64,000 nucleotides of DNA from Stutzerimonas xanthomarina (GTDB lineage Bacteria > Pseudomonadota > Gammaproteobacteria > Pseudomonadales > Pseudomonadaceae), in contig NZ_RHQM01000005.1 of NCBI RefSeq assembly GCF_003935375.1, positions 248,001-312,000 on the forward strand, given 5' to 3'. Below, piece by piece: positions 46,656-56,153 of the stretch; position 1 is the stretch's first letter; every line of letters begins with the position of its first letter. Position numbers and translations under genes: made by a program. Under the pieces are notes generated by a model. That model was not told the DNA's origin, made no database searches, and saw only the letters and a program-made list of their open reading frames with translations.

Positions 46656-46937
46656 ATGAGCGATAGCCTGCAACTGGTTCTGGAAGACGTCGACGGAACC
46701 CAACTGGAAACCTCCTGCACCCGCTTCGCGGTCGTCTGGCAGGGGCGCGAGGTATGGATTCAACAGGTCGGCAACGGTCAGTTGATGATCGGTGTGGACG
46801 TCGAGGACGGAGACACCGAGTATGCCAATCTGGTGCTGCGTCCGTTGGCGACCAATCTGGTCAGCCTGCAGCTGGAAATGGAGCCGGTCGAGGCCGATGA
46901 CGACGAGCACGTCCACGGCCCTGACTGCAATCACTGA
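46656..46937 (+). CDS. Small acidic conserved protein (PA0900-like)
   Basis: A 93-residue beta-rich acidic protein ending in a His/Cys/Asp tail (DDEHVHGPDCNH) that could bind metal. P. aeruginosa has a homologue immediately before aruE, sometimes mislabelled 'topoisomerase II'; nothing here supports that label. A GAGAG ribosome site precedes it, and astE starts 12 bases after its stop, so the two are almost certainly co-translated. Confidence 0.75.
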   Translation: MSDSLQLVLEDVDGTQLETSCTRFAVVWQGREVWIQQVGNGQLMIGVDVEDGDTEYANLVLRPLATNLVSLQLEMEPVEADDDEHVHGPDCNH

Positions 46938-46949
46938 CGGCAGACCGGC

Positions 46950-47942
46950 ATGCTCGCTATCGGCAAGCTGCTGGAACTGACCCTCGCCGGGCGCGAGCCC
47001 TGCGAGAAAGTCCAGCTCACCCCGCGCGGGGTGAAGCTGCACTGGCTGGCCGAGGGCGCGCTGCTGGTATCGCCGCCGAGCGGCCAGGATCAAGGCGTCG
47101 ACCTGGTCCTGTCGGCCGGCATACACGGCAATGAACTCATCCCCATACATGTCCTGGATCGCCTGATCCGTGCGCTCGCACGGGGCGATGTGCAGCCCCG
47201 TGCGCGACTGTTGCTGCTGTTCGCCAATCCTGCAGCGATGCGTCGTATGGTTCGGTACATCGAACATGACCTTAACCGTCTCTTTCTCGGTGCCCATGCT
47301 GATGTATGGGGCGGCGAAGCCATTCGTGCGTCAGAGCTTGAGGCATTGGTCGGAGGCTTCTTCAGCGTGTCCGGACGCCAGCGCCGGCACTATGACCTGC
47401 ACTCAGCGATGCGCCCGTCGCGTCTCGCCCAGTTTGCGATCTGCCCTTGGCGCGAGGGAGGGGGCGCACAACCCAATGCGTTGGCGCGACTGCATGCTCT
47501 GGCAATCGACGGAGTCCTGTTGCAGCGCCAGCCCAACTCTACCTTCAGTGCCATGACCGCCACGCTTCATGGCGCCGAGGCGTTTACCTTGGAGCTTGCC
47601 GAAGGCAAGGACCAGGCCCTGCCGCCGGCAATGCTGCAGTTCGAGCAGGGGCTGATCGCAATGATCGAGGGGCGCGAGTTGTCTGCGGGTGCAGAGGCGC
47701 AACCGCAGCTGCTGAGTATTTCTCGAGAGATCATCAAGCGCAGCTCGCGGTTTCGGCTGTGTCTACCCGCTGACATTGAGAACTTTGCGCCATTGCCGCT
47801 TGGCAGCCTGCTTGCTGAGGACGACGGCATGCGCTGGGTGGTCGATGAGCCGGACGCGCGCATTCTTTTCCCCATGGCCGATGTTGCCGAAGGACAGCGT
47901 GCTGCATTGATCGTTGTGCCATTGGAGCAGTCCGACACGTAG
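46950..47942 (+). CDS. astE: Succinylglutamate desuccinylase AstE/AruE
   Basis: A zinc carboxypeptidase-like enzyme (330 aa) releasing succinate from N-succinylglutamate, the last step of the arginine succinyltransferase (AST) pathway. The zinc ligands are in SAGIHGNELIP (H, E) and YDLHSAM (H), and the catalytic Glu in FTLELAEGKD. The length is standard. aruB, aruD, aruF and aruG are not in the window, so its role depends on whether they exist elsewhere. Confidence 0.9.
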   Translation: MLAIGKLLELTLAGREPCEKVQLTPRGVKLHWLAEGALLVSPPSGQDQGVDLVLSAGIHGNELIPIHVLDRLIRALARGDVQPRARLLLLFANPAAMRRMVRYIEHDLNRLFLGAHADVWGGEAIRASELEALVGGFFSVSGRQRRHYDLHSAMRPSRLAQFAICPWREGGGAQPNALARLHALAIDGVLLQRQPNSTFSAMTATLHGAEAFTLELAEGKDQALPPAMLQFEQGLIAMIEGRELSAGAEAQPQLLSISREIIKRSSRFRLCLPADIENFAPLPLGSLLAEDDGMRWVVDEPDARILFPMADVAEGQRAALIVVPLEQSDT

Positions 47943-48034
47943 CACTGAGGCGCTCGCTCCGGAAACGGGCGGTTGCAATTGGTCACTTGCGCCCTTATCT
48001 AGCTTCACTCCCTTCGCGTTGTGTGCACCTTCTT

Positions 48035-48964
48035 ATGAGTACTGCTCTGTCCATCCGGCAGTTGACCAAGACCTACGGCAACGGCTTCCAGGCCCTCAAG
48101 GGTATCGATCTGGACGTGGCCGAAGGCGACTTCTTCGCCTTGCTCGGGCCCAATGGCGCCGGCAAGTCCACCACCATCGGCATCCTCTCCACCCTGGTGA
48201 ACAAGAGCGGCGGCACGGTCAACGTGTTCGGTCACGATCTGGATCGCGACCCGTCCGGGCTCAAGCGCTGCCTGGGCGTGGTGCCGCAGGAATTCAACTT
48301 CAACCAGTTCGAGAAAGCCTTCGACATCCTGGTCACCCAGGCCGGCTACTACGGCATCCCGGCGAAGATTGCCAAGGAGCGCGCGGAGCGCTATCTCAAC
48401 CAGCTGGGGTTGTGGGACAAGCGTGATGTTTCCTCGCGGATGCTCTCCGGCGGCATGAAGCGCCGCCTGATGATCGCCCGGGCGCTGATTCATCAGCCGC
48501 GGCTGTTGATTCTCGACGAGCCCACCGCGGGTGTGGATATCGAGCTGCGCCGCTCGATGTGGTCTTTCCTCACCGAGCTCAATCGTGAAGGCATCACCAT
48601 CATCCTCACCACCCACTATCTGGAGGAGGCCGAACAGCTGTGCCGCAACATCGGCATCATCGACCATGGCCAGATCGTCAAGAACACCAGCATGCGCGAG
48701 CTGCTCTCGCAGCTGCACGTGGAAACCTTTCTGCTGGACCTCAAGGAGTCGCAACTGGTCGCGCCGGAGCTGGGCAGCTATCCGGCGCAGTTGATCGATC
48801 ATCACACCCTCGAGGTGCAGGTGGAGAAGAGCCAGGGCGTGACCGAACTGTTCCGTCTGCTCAGCGCTCAGGGCATCGAGGTGCTGAGTCTGCGCAACAA
48901 GACCAACCGACTGGAGGAGCTGTTCGTGTCGCTGGTGGAGAACAACCTGAAGGTGAAGTCATGA
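48035..48964 (+). CDS. ABC-2 type exporter ATPase (YadG-like)
   Basis: A 309-residue ATP-binding subunit: Walker A GPNGAGKSTT near residue 39, signature LSGGMKRRLMIARAL, Walker B LLILDEPTAGVD and the switch His in TTHYLEEAEQL. A C-terminal extension of about 80 residues is typical of YadG-like subunits. The ATG at 48035 begins MSTALSIRQLTKTYG; the upstream frame to 47987 has no better start and neither has a strong ribosome site. Its stop overlaps the permease start by 4 bases (ATGA). Substrate unknown. Confidence 0.9.
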   Translation: MSTALSIRQLTKTYGNGFQALKGIDLDVAEGDFFALLGPNGAGKSTTIGILSTLVNKSGGTVNVFGHDLDRDPSGLKRCLGVVPQEFNFNQFEKAFDILVTQAGYYGIPAKIAKERAERYLNQLGLWDKRDVSSRMLSGGMKRRLMIARALIHQPRLLILDEPTAGVDIELRRSMWSFLTELNREGITIILTTHYLEEAEQLCRNIGIIDHGQIVKNTSMRELLSQLHVETFLLDLKESQLVAPELGSYPAQLIDHHTLEVQVEKSQGVTELFRLLSAQGIEVLSLRNKTNRLEELFVSLVENNLKVKS

Positions 48965-49740
48965 GCGGCGAACTTCGTCCCAGCCTGGTCGCGCTGCAGA
49001 CCATCGTCCAGCGCGAGATCCGTCGCTATACACGCATCTGGCCGCAGACGCTGCTGCCCCCGGCGATCACCATGGTGCTGTACTTCGTCATCTTCGGCAG
49101 CCTGATCGGTGCGCGGATTGGGGACATGGGCGGCTTCAGCTACATGGATTACATCGTGCCGGGGCTGATCATGATGTCGGTGATCACCAACTCGTACAGC
49201 AACGTCGTATCGAGTTTCTTCAGCACCAAGTTCCAGCGCTCCATCGAGGAACTGCTGGTCTCGCCGGTGTCGCCGCATGTGATCGTCATTGGTTTTGCCC
49301 TGGGTGGTATCACCCGCGGGCTGGCGGTTGCGGTAATCGTCACGCTGCTGTCGATGTTCTTCACCGATCTGCAGGTGCACCACCTGGGCGTGACGGTGCT
49401 GGTGATCACCCTGACGGCGAGTATCTTCGCCCTGGGTGGCTTCATCAACGCGGTGTTTGCGCGCAACTTCGACGATATCTCGATCATCCCGACCTTCGTG
49501 CTGACGCCGCTGACCTACCTGGGCGGGGTGTTCTACTCGATCAACCTGCTGTCGCCGTTCTGGCAGACGCTGTCGCTGGCCAACCCGGTGTTGCACATGG
49601 TCAACGCTTTCCGTTACGGCATCCTCGGCGTATCCGATATCCGCATCGGTGTGGCGATCAGCTTCATGCTGGTGGCGGTGGCGGCGCTCTATCTGGTCTC
49701 CGTCGGACTGCTCAAGAGTGGACGCGGGATGCGCCAATAG
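48961..49740 (+). CDS. ABC-2 type exporter permease (YadH-like)
   Basis: The permease (259 aa) has about six membrane helices; VLYFVIFGSLIGARIGDMGG is the first helix and loop, and RSIEELLVSPVSPHVIVIGF the conserved ABC-2 coupling segment. ATGA overlap with the ATPase gene means the two are translated together and assemble as a homodimeric permease with two ATPases. The long open frame beginning at 48640 overlaps the ATPase and is rejected as the start. Confidence 0.9.
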   Translation: MSGELRPSLVALQTIVQREIRRYTRIWPQTLLPPAITMVLYFVIFGSLIGARIGDMGGFSYMDYIVPGLIMMSVITNSYSNVVSSFFSTKFQRSIEELLVSPVSPHVIVIGFALGGITRGLAVAVIVTLLSMFFTDLQVHHLGVTVLVITLTASIFALGGFINAVFARNFDDISIIPTFVLTPLTYLGGVFYSINLLSPFWQTLSLANPVLHMVNAFRYGILGVSDIRIGVAISFMLVAVAALYLVSVGLLKSGRGMRQ

Positions 49741-49781
49741 ACCTCCGACCGTTCGGCGGCTGCGCCGATGCCGCTGAAAAG

Positions 49782-49813
49782 AACGCCGCGAAGCGCTAAA
49801 CTTCGCGGCGTTT
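49782..49813 (+). terminator. Terminator after the ABC exporter operon
   Basis: AACGCCGCGAAG (49782-49793) pairs with CTTCGCGGCGTT (49801-49812) across a 7-base loop. The T-run is short (TTT), but the stem is strong. Confidence 0.7.
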
Positions 49814-49833
49814 CTCGTTCAGGTCCATTCCCC

Positions 49834-50664
49834 ATGCAGCATCCCGCCGAACATTCCCCGCTGGGCAAGTCCAGTGACTACGTCGCCACCTACAGCCCGC
49901 ACCTACTGTTTCCGATTCCGCGCGCGCCGAAGTGGGCCGAGCTTGGTCTCACCGCCGAGACGCTGCCCTACCAGGGCGTGGATCTGTGGAATTGCTACGA
50001 ACTGTCATGGTTGCTGCCTTCCGGCAAGCCGGTGGTGGCGATCGGTGAATTCGAGATTCCGGCGGACTCGCCGAGCATCATCGAATCCAAGTCGTTCAAG
50101 CTCTATCTGAACTCGCTGAACCAGTCGGTGTTCGAGTCGCGGGAAGCGCTGGCCGAGGTGATGAGCAGCGATCTTTCCGCGGCAGCCGGCAAGCCGGTGA
50201 AGGTGCGCCTGCGCACGCTGGATGAGGTGGCGGCCGAGGGTGTTGCGACGCTGCCGGGGCGCTGCGTCGACGATCTGGATGTGACCATCGAGCATTACGA
50301 CCATCCTCAACCGGGACTGTTGGCCTGTGATGCCGGGCATATGGTCGAGGAGTCGCTGCACAGCCATTTGCTCAAGTCCAACTGCCCGGTGACCGGTCAG
50401 CCGGACTGGGGCAGCGTAGTCGTCGAGTACCGCGGCGCGGCGTTGCAGGCGGAGAGCCTGTTGGCCTATCTGGTGAGCTTCCGTCAGCATGCCGACTTTC
50501 ACGAGCAATGCGTGGAGCGCATCTTTCTCGATCTGCAGCGTTTGCTGCAGCCGGAGAAGCTGACCGTCTATGCGCGTTACGTGCGCCGTGGCGGGCTGGA
50601 CATCAATCCGTACCGCAGTACCGAGGCGATGGTCGTGGACAATCGCCGTCTGGTGCGCCAGTAA
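49834..50664 (+). CDS. queF: NADPH-dependent 7-cyano-7-deazaguanine reductase QueF
   Basis: A bimodular (YqgF/QueF type II) enzyme (276 aa) reducing preQ0 to preQ1 in queuosine synthesis for tRNA. The catalytic Cys lies in [16 protein letters not shown], within the [19 protein letters not shown] signature. The N-terminal half has [14 protein letters not shown] and the substrate-binding [15 protein letters not shown]. The ATG at 49834 follows the previous operon's terminator by 20 bases, so its promoter may overlap that region. Confidence 0.95.
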   Translation: MQHPAEHSPLGKSSDYVATYSPHLLFPIPRAPKWAELGLTAETLPYQGVDLWNCYELSWLLPSGKPVVAIGEFEIPADSPSIIESKSFKLYLNSLNQSVFESREALAEVMSSDLSAAAGKPVKVRLRTLDEVAAEGVATLPGRCVDDLDVTIEHYDHPQPGLLACDAGHMVEESLHSHLLKSNCPVTGQPDWGSVVVEYRGAALQAESLLAYLVSFRQHADFHEQCVERIFLDLQRLLQPEKLTVYARYVRRGGLDINPYRSTEAMVVDNRRLVRQ

Positions 50665-50703
50665 CGCAGCGAGTCAGGGTCGCAGCGCGACCCGTGACCT
50701 GCT

Positions 50704-50970
50704 TCAGATGCCCATGTTGGCCAGGGTCTGCATGATGTTGCGCAGCGTCATGGCCATGCTTGGGTGGCTGACCTCGAAGCGCTCGACGGCCAGGTTGACG
50801 CCATCCACCAGCGAGTCGTTGTGGTCGGTGCTGCCCTGCGTCGCCAGGCGAACTTCGATGTCCTGGGCGATCGCTTGCAGCGAAGCCCGCTCCTCATCGG
50901 TCAGCGGCGTGTCCTGGGCCAGTTGATAACGCAGTTCTTCGAGCTGCGACTGCAGATCATGTTCCGGCAT
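50704..50970 (-). CDS. DUF4404 small protein
   Basis: The protein has 88 residues and is helical and acidic. Conserved DUF4404 features are LEELRYQLAQDTPLTDEERA and VERFEVSHPSMAMTLRNIMQ. Coiled-coil character in the first half. Pseudomonas genomes keep it in this position between queF and mlaA. Function unknown. It is convergent with queF. Confidence 0.82.
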   Translation of the reverse strand: MPEHDLQSQLEELRYQLAQDTPLTDEERASLQAIAQDIEVRLATQGSTDHNDSLVDGVNLAVERFEVSHPSMAMTLRNIMQTLANMGI

Positions 50971-51199
50971 TTTGCTTCCCTCTCATGGGTTTACGGGCGG
51001 CGTGTAATGAACGTCGATAGCTGAAGGTTAAACCAGTGGCCAGGCCTTGTCTGTGCCTTTACCGGCGCTGACGCAAGCTCCGGACTGTGCCACGAAAGCC
51101 GAACATCCGGCTGACTGCCGAAAACAGGATGTTCACTCTATACTGCGCGGTCTGCGTCGGTGCGACGCATGCACCAAATACCTAAGGGAGAGAAAAGTG

Positions 51200-51901
51200 A
51201 TGCCCAAGATCGCTACGGCCTGGATCGCCGTGCTCAAGGCCAGTTTCGTCGCTACGATCGCCACGCTTGGCGCAGCGCCAGCGTTAGCGGCCGAAGAAGA
51301 TCCGTGGGAAGGCGTCAACCGCGCGGTGTTTCGTTTCAATGACACCGTTGACACCTACACCCTCAAGCCCTTGGCCCAGGGCTACCAGAAAGTGACGCCG
51401 AGCTTCCTCGAGGACGGCATCGGCAATGTGTTCAGTAATCTCGGTGATGTGGTGGTGCTGACCAACGACCTGCTGCAGGGCAAGGTCCGCGATGCCGGCA
51501 TCGACACCAGTCGCGTCCTGTTCAATACCACATTTGGCGTGCTCGGTTTCTTCGACGTTGCCACCCGTATGGGGCTACACAAGAACGATGAGGACTTCGG
51601 CCAGACGCTGGGTGCCTGGGGGCTGGGAAGTGGGCCGTATGTCGTGCTGCCGCTGCTTGGGCCAAGCACGGTGCGTGATGCCGTCGGCCGGGTGCCGGAT
51701 TCCTTCCTCGAACCGTATCCGCACATGGATCATGTGCCGACCCGCAACGTGACGCGGGGTGTGGACCTGATCGATACGCGCGCAGGACTGCTGTCAGCCG
51801 AGAAGATGATTCAGGGTGATCGCTACATCTTCGTACGCAACGCCTACCTTCAGAATCGCGAATTCCGGGTCAACGACGGGGAAGTCGAAGACGACTTCTG
51901 A
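51200..51901 (+). CDS. mlaA: MlaA/VacJ-family outer-membrane lipid-asymmetry protein
   Basis: The family retrieves mislocalised phospholipids from the outer leaflet, handing them to MlaC (233 aa here). Its hallmark is DPWEGVNRAVFRFNDTVDTY, followed by the membrane-embedded ring domain (VLFNTTFGVLGFFDVATRMG; GPYVVLPLLGPSTVRD). The N terminus is a conventional signal peptide (LGAAPALAAEEDPWEG) with no lipobox Cys, unlike E. coli MlaA. AAGGGAG precedes the ATG at 51200. Confidence 0.92.
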   Translation: MPKIATAWIAVLKASFVATIATLGAAPALAAEEDPWEGVNRAVFRFNDTVDTYTLKPLAQGYQKVTPSFLEDGIGNVFSNLGDVVVLTNDLLQGKVRDAGIDTSRVLFNTTFGVLGFFDVATRMGLHKNDEDFGQTLGAWGLGSGPYVVLPLLGPSTVRDAVGRVPDSFLEPYPHMDHVPTRNVTRGVDLIDTRAGLLSAEKMIQGDRYIFVRNAYLQNREFRVNDGEVEDDF

Positions 51902-51940
51902 AGCCTGGCCGCATTTGCTGCGGCCATCGCTGGAGCAGGG

Positions 51941-52240
51941 TCAGGACATCGAGAGGATTGCCAGGCCCAGGCTCTGCCGGCCATCGTCGAGCTGGCTGAC
52001 GCGTACGACTTCTGTCTGCGCGTCCAGTCCTTTCAGTTCGCTGTGCTCGGATGGAATGAGTACGCGGACCTTGTCGCCCATGCGTAGTTGGGCGCTGGCC
52101 AGAACCTGCATGCCGGTACTGGAGAGGTCGATACAGGTCCCGCTCAGTTTTGTATCGCCATGTTCCAGCGCAACGGTGGTTTCGATCTGCATTCGGATGA
52201 AATCGCGTTTTTCACTGTAATCGCGGTCTTTCTGGCTCAT
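51941..52240 (-). CDS. Single-domain PilZ protein
   Basis: A 99-residue c-di-GMP receptor-type domain. The RxxxR equivalent is in EKRDFIRMQIE and the (D/N)xSxxG motif is DLSSTGMQV, so binding is predicted. It is convergent with mlaA and divergent from rssB, with 194 bases between the starts. A c-di-GMP output near rssB fits a signalling neighbourhood, but no direct partner is evident. Confidence 0.87.
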   Translation of the reverse strand: MSQKDRDYSEKRDFIRMQIETTVALEHGDTKLSGTCIDLSSTGMQVLASAQLRMGDKVRVLIPSEHSELKGLDAQTEVVRVSQLDDGRQSLGLAILSMS

Positions 52241-52434
52241 GGTTTCAACCTTTTATATATGGCTCGCGGCATTCTTATAGCTCCCCTCAATTCGACCTGT
52301 AAAGGCGCCAGCCGGTCGGCTTGAAACCCCGATCGTATGGGAGTACCGTCTGCGCCTTGAAACGAACCCAAGCCCGGCGTCATGCGGGGCCAATGTTTTC
52401 GCCAATCATCCTGGCGACCCCGCCTGGTAGGAAC

Positions 52435-53619
52435 ATGCATAAACCAAGCGCGACGCTGCTGATCATAGATGACGACGATGTGGTTCGAGCCAGTCTGGCT
52501 GCCTATCTGGATGACAGTGGTTTTCGTGTCTTGCAGGCCGGCAATGGCCCGCAGGGCATGGAGCTCTTCGAGTCGGAGCAGCCCGATCTGGTGATCTGCG
52601 ATCTGCGCATGCCGCAGATGGATGGCCTTGAGCTGATCCGTCAGATCAGTGAGCGCCAGCTCGACCTCCCCGTGATCGTGGTTTCCGGTGCCGGCGTGAT
52701 GAGCGACGCGGTGGAGGCCCTGCGCTTGGGCGCTGCCGACTACCTGATCAAGCCTCTCGAAGACCTGGCGATGCTTGAGCATTCGGTACGCCGGGCGCTG
52801 GACCGTTCTCGTTTGCGGCTGGAAAATCGCCGCTATCGTGAACAGCTCGAGACGGCCAATCGTGATTTGCAAGCCAGCCTGCACCTGTTGCAGGAAGATC
52901 AGGACGCCGGTCGTCAGGTTCAGATGAACATGCTGCCAGTGACGCCCTGGAGCGTCGATGGCTTCGACTTCGCCCACCAGATCATCCCGTCCCTGTACCT
53001 GTCCGGTGACTTCGTCGACTATTTCCGCGTGGATGAGCGGCGCATCGGTTTCTACCTCGCCGATGTTTCCGGCCATGGTGCCTCCTCGGCGTTCGTGACC
53101 GTGCTGCTCAAGTTCATGACGACCCGACTGCTGTACGAGTCGCGCCGTGGCGGCACGCTGCGCGAGTTCAAACCGTCGGAAGTGCTAGATCACATCAACC
53201 GCGGGCTGATCAATTGCAAGCTGGGCAAGCACGTGACCATGCTGGGCGGCGTTATCGATCAGGAGCATGACGTGCTGCACTACAGCATTGGCGGTCATCT
53301 GCCTATGCCGGTGCTGTACACGGGAGAGGGCGCGCACTATCTCGAAGGGCGCGGGTTGCCGGTCGGGTTGTTCGTCGAGGCGACCTATCAGAATTTCGAG
53401 CTGAAGCTGCCCGAGACCTTCAGCTTGACCTTGCTCTCCGACGGCATTCTGGACCTTTTGCCCGGCGACACACTCAAAGAAAAAGAGTCCGCGCTGCCCG
53501 GTCTGATTACCGATGCCGGTGGCACGCTGGATGGATTACGTCGAGTCTTCGGGTTGGCCGAGCTGGCTGACATGCCCGACGATATCGCCTTGCTGGTGTT
53601 GAGCAGGAACCTTGCATGA
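52435..53619 (+). CDS. rssB: Response regulator with PP2C-type phosphatase output (RssB-like)
   Basis: The order in this 394-residue protein is: a receiver with phosphoacceptor Asp56 (VICDLRMPQMDG), a coiled-coil linker (about 125-160), and a SpoIIE/PP2C serine phosphatase (LSGDFVDYFRVD; ADVSGHGASSAFVTVLL; LLSDGILDLLP). Such proteins dephosphorylate an anti-sigma antagonist, here most likely the STAS protein encoded by the overlapping next gene. The ATG at 52435 has TAGGAA upstream; the frame to 52321 is rejected. The symbol follows P. aeruginosa usage; the output domain differs from E. coli RssB. Confidence 0.9.
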   Translation: MHKPSATLLIIDDDDVVRASLAAYLDDSGFRVLQAGNGPQGMELFESEQPDLVICDLRMPQMDGLELIRQISERQLDLPVIVVSGAGVMSDAVEALRLGAADYLIKPLEDLAMLEHSVRRALDRSRLRLENRRYREQLETANRDLQASLHLLQEDQDAGRQVQMNMLPVTPWSVDGFDFAHQIIPSLYLSGDFVDYFRVDERRIGFYLADVSGHGASSAFVTVLLKFMTTRLLYESRRGGTLREFKPSEVLDHINRGLINCKLGKHVTMLGGVIDQEHDVLHYSIGGHLPMPVLYTGEGAHYLEGRGLPVGLFVEATYQNFELKLPETFSLTLLSDGILDLLPGDTLKEKESALPGLITDAGGTLDGLRRVFGLAELADMPDDIALLVLSRNLA

Positions 53620-54098
53620 GTACTGGTAGAATCCAGTTCGCCGAGATGGATGGCACCTTTGTTCTGAAGTTCATAGGTGAAATCCGTTTAACGCTCTGTT
53701 CGGCGCTGGATGCAACGATCGAGAAGATCTTCTCGTCGCGCAATTTTTCTTCGATTGTCATTGATCTGACCGAAAGCCGAAGCATTGACAGCACCACCTT
53801 GGGCCTCTTGGCCAAGCTGTCGATACTGTCGCGGCAGAAGGTGGGTATGTTGCCGACGCTGGTCACCACCCACCCGGACATCACCCGGCTGTTGCAGTCT
53901 ATGGGCTTCGATCAGGTGTTCAATATCGTCGATACGCCGTTGCCATGCCCGGAATGCCTGGCCGATCTGCCATCGCAGGATCAGTCCGAAGAGGTGGTGA
54001 AGGCCAAGGTGCTTGAGGCTCACCGCATCCTGATGAGCCTCAACGAATCCAACCGCGAGGCCTTTCATGACCTCGTCACCGCACTGGAGCGGTCCTGA
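53616..54098 (+). CDS. rssC: STAS-domain anti-sigma factor antagonist (RssC-like)
   Basis: The product has 160 residues. The N-terminal STAS domain has FVLKFIGEIRLTLCSALDA and SSIVIDLTESRSIDSTTLG; the last serine of IDSTTLG is at the usual phosphorylated position. A C-terminal helical extension follows (EVVKAKVLEAHRILMSLNES). It overlaps rssB by 4 bases (ATGA), which indicates a phosphatase-antagonist pair in a partner switch. The matching anti-sigma kinase is not in the window. Its stop abuts that of tal with no gap. Confidence 0.88.
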   Translation: MSTGRIQFAEMDGTFVLKFIGEIRLTLCSALDATIEKIFSSRNFSSIVIDLTESRSIDSTTLGLLAKLSILSRQKVGMLPTLVTTHPDITRLLQSMGFDQVFNIVDTPLPCPECLADLPSQDQSEEVVKAKVLEAHRILMSLNESNREAFHDLVTALERS

Positions 54099-55025
54099 TC
54101 AGGCCAGCTTGGCCAGCAGGGCTTCGAGTTTCTCCTGGTCCCGCGCGAACTGACGGATGCCTTCGGCAAGCTTTTCGGTCGCCATCGCATCCTCGTTCAG
54201 GCCCCAGCGGAAGCTCTTTTCATCCAGACTGATACGCGCTTCTGACTCGCGGCCGGGCTGCAGTTTGCGTTCCAGCGCGCCGCTGGCTGCGGCCAGGTCG
54301 CCGAGCAGTTCGGGGCTGATGGTCAGCCGATCGCAACCGGCCAGTGCCTCGATCTGTCCGACATTGCGGAAGCTCGCGCCCATCACTACTGTCTTGTATC
54401 CGTGAGCCTTGTAGTAGTCGTAGATGCGGCTGACCGATTGCACGCCCGGATCTTCCGCGCCTTGGTAATCACGGCCTTCGTGCTTCTTGTACCAGTCATA
54501 GATGCGGCCAACGAACGGCGAGATCAGGAAGACGCCGGCCTCGGCGCATGCCACGGCCTGGGTGAAGGAGAACAGCAGGGTAAGGTTGGTCTGGATGCCG
54601 GCTTTCTCCAGCTGTTCGGCTGCGCGGATGCCTTCCCAGGTCGAAGCGATCTTGATCAGAACGCGCTCGCGGCTGATGCCAGCCTGCTCGTAAAGGCCGA
54701 TCAGGCGCTCACCGCGCTGGACCATGGCTTGAGTGTCGAACGACAATCGCGCATCGACCTCGGTGGAGATGCGCCCGGGGATCAGTTCCAGAATCTGCTT
54801 GCCTACAGCGACGGCGAACAGGTCGCACGCCAGACCGATGTCGCCGTGGCACTGCTTCATCGCGTTCGCCAGGTCATCGGCATAACGCGGCATGGCCGCT
54901 GCCTTGAGCAGCAGTGAAGGATTGGTGGTGGCGTCCACCGGTTTCAGGCGAGCAATGGCGTCGATGTCGCCTGTATCGGCGACGACAGTGGTGAACTGCT
55001 TGAGTTGTTCCAGCTTGGAAGTCAT
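54099..55025 (-). CDS. tal: Transaldolase B
   Basis: Class I transaldolase (308 aa) transferring a dihydroxyacetone unit between sugar phosphates in the non-oxidative pentose phosphate pathway. K125 in VLIKIASTW forms the Schiff base. [13 protein letters not shown] near residue 31 and [16 protein letters not shown] are conserved. The ATG at 55025 ([17 protein letters not shown]) is the family start. Convergent with rssC without spacer, so the two transcripts may overlap. Confidence 0.96.
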   Translation of the reverse strand: MTSKLEQLKQFTTVVADTGDIDAIARLKPVDATTNPSLLLKAAAMPRYADDLANAMKQCHGDIGLACDLFAVAVGKQILELIPGRISTEVDARLSFDTQAMVQRGERLIGLYEQAGISRERVLIKIASTWEGIRAAEQLEKAGIQTNLTLLFSFTQAVACAEAGVFLISPFVGRIYDWYKKHEGRDYQGAEDPGVQSVSRIYDYYKAHGYKTVVMGASFRNVGQIEALAGCDRLTISPELLGDLAAASGALERKLQPGRESEARISLDEKSFRWGLNEDAMATEKLAEGIRQFARDQEKLEALLAKLA

Positions 55026-55157
55026 GTAAGAGGGGCTCCGTCCTGTGAGTGGCATGACCTTACCCGAGCCAGTCAGCCCGCTCAACGAGCGGGTGGACCC
55101 GGATGCGCCTGGCCTTTGATCGAAATGCCGGGGTTGCGTTCCTTGCGTGCGGAGCCT

Positions 55158-56153
55158 TCAGTGCCCTTCGAGCAGCGCCACCGCCTGATCGAGCAGCGCC
55201 AGAGGGTCGCTCGTCTTGTGGATGTCCACCGAAAGCAACTGGCGAAAGCGCCGTGCGCCGGGAAAACCCTGGCCTAGTCCGAGGACATGGCGGGTGATGT
55301 GATGCATCGCGCCACCTTCGCTCAGGTGCTGCTCGATATAAGGCCGCATGTCGCGCAATGCCTGTGCCCGGCTGATCACCGGCGCCTCGCTACCGAACAG
55401 CTCCTGGTCTACGCGGGCCAGCAGATAGGGGTTGTGGTAGGCCTCGCGCCCCAGCATGACGCCATCGAAGGTTTGCAGGTGCGCGCGGCACTCGTCCAGC
55501 GTCTTGATACCGCCGTTGAGGATGATCTCGAGGTCCGGGAAGTCCTGTTTCAGCTGTGCGGCGATGTCGTAACGCAATGGCGGCACTTCGCGGTTCTGCT
55601 TCGGTGACAGACCTTCGAGGATGGCGATGCGCGCGTGCACGGTGAAACTGCGGCATCCGGCGTCGCGTACCTGACCGACGAAATCGCCCAGCTCGGCATA
55701 GCTGTCGCGTCCATTGATACCGATGCGGTGCTTGACGGTGACCTCGATATCCACTGCATCGCGCATTGCCTTTACGCAATCGGCCACCAGTTGCGGGTGG
55801 CCCATCAGGCAGGCGCCGATCATGTTGTTCTGCACCCGATCGCTGGGGCAGCCGACGTTGAGGTTAACCTCGTCATAACCCGCGGCTTCGGCAAGCTTGG
55901 CGCAGGCTGCCAGATCGCTCGGCACGCTGCCGCCGAGCTGCAGCGCCAGTGGGTGCTCAGTCTCGTCATACCGCAGAAACCGCTGCGCATCGCCATGCAG
56001 CAGCGCGCCGGTGGTGACCATCTCGGTGTAGAGCAACGCGTGTTGCGAAAGCTGGCGCAGGAAGTACCTACAGTGCCTATCAGTCCAATCCATCATGGGT
56101 GCGACGGAGAACTTTCTACTTGCAACAGACTGATTCGAACGAGGACTTTGCAC
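55158..56153 (-). CDS. dusA: tRNA-dihydrouridine(20/20a) synthase DusA
   Basis: The flavoenzyme reduces U20/U20a in the tRNA D loop. FSVAPMMDWTDRHCRYFLR is the FMN-binding start, the catalytic Cys lies in LNVGCPSDRVQ, and EIILNGGIKTLDECRAHL and DGVMLGREAYHNPYLL bind FMN phosphate. The frame is open to an ATG at 56216, but that ATG is part of TATAATG, a near-perfect -10 box, so translation more likely starts at GTG 56153 (331 aa) or GTG 56192. Neither has a strong ribosome site. Confidence 0.92.
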   Translation of the reverse strand: MQSPRSNQSVASRKFSVAPMMDWTDRHCRYFLRQLSQHALLYTEMVTTGALLHGDAQRFLRYDETEHPLALQLGGSVPSDLAACAKLAEAAGYDEVNLNVGCPSDRVQNNMIGACLMGHPQLVADCVKAMRDAVDIEVTVKHRIGINGRDSYAELGDFVGQVRDAGCRSFTVHARIAILEGLSPKQNREVPPLRYDIAAQLKQDFPDLEIILNGGIKTLDECRAHLQTFDGVMLGREAYHNPYLLARVDQELFGSEAPVISRAQALRDMRPYIEQHLSEGGAMHHITRHVLGLGQGFPGARRFRQLLSVDIHKTSDPLALLDQAVALLEGH

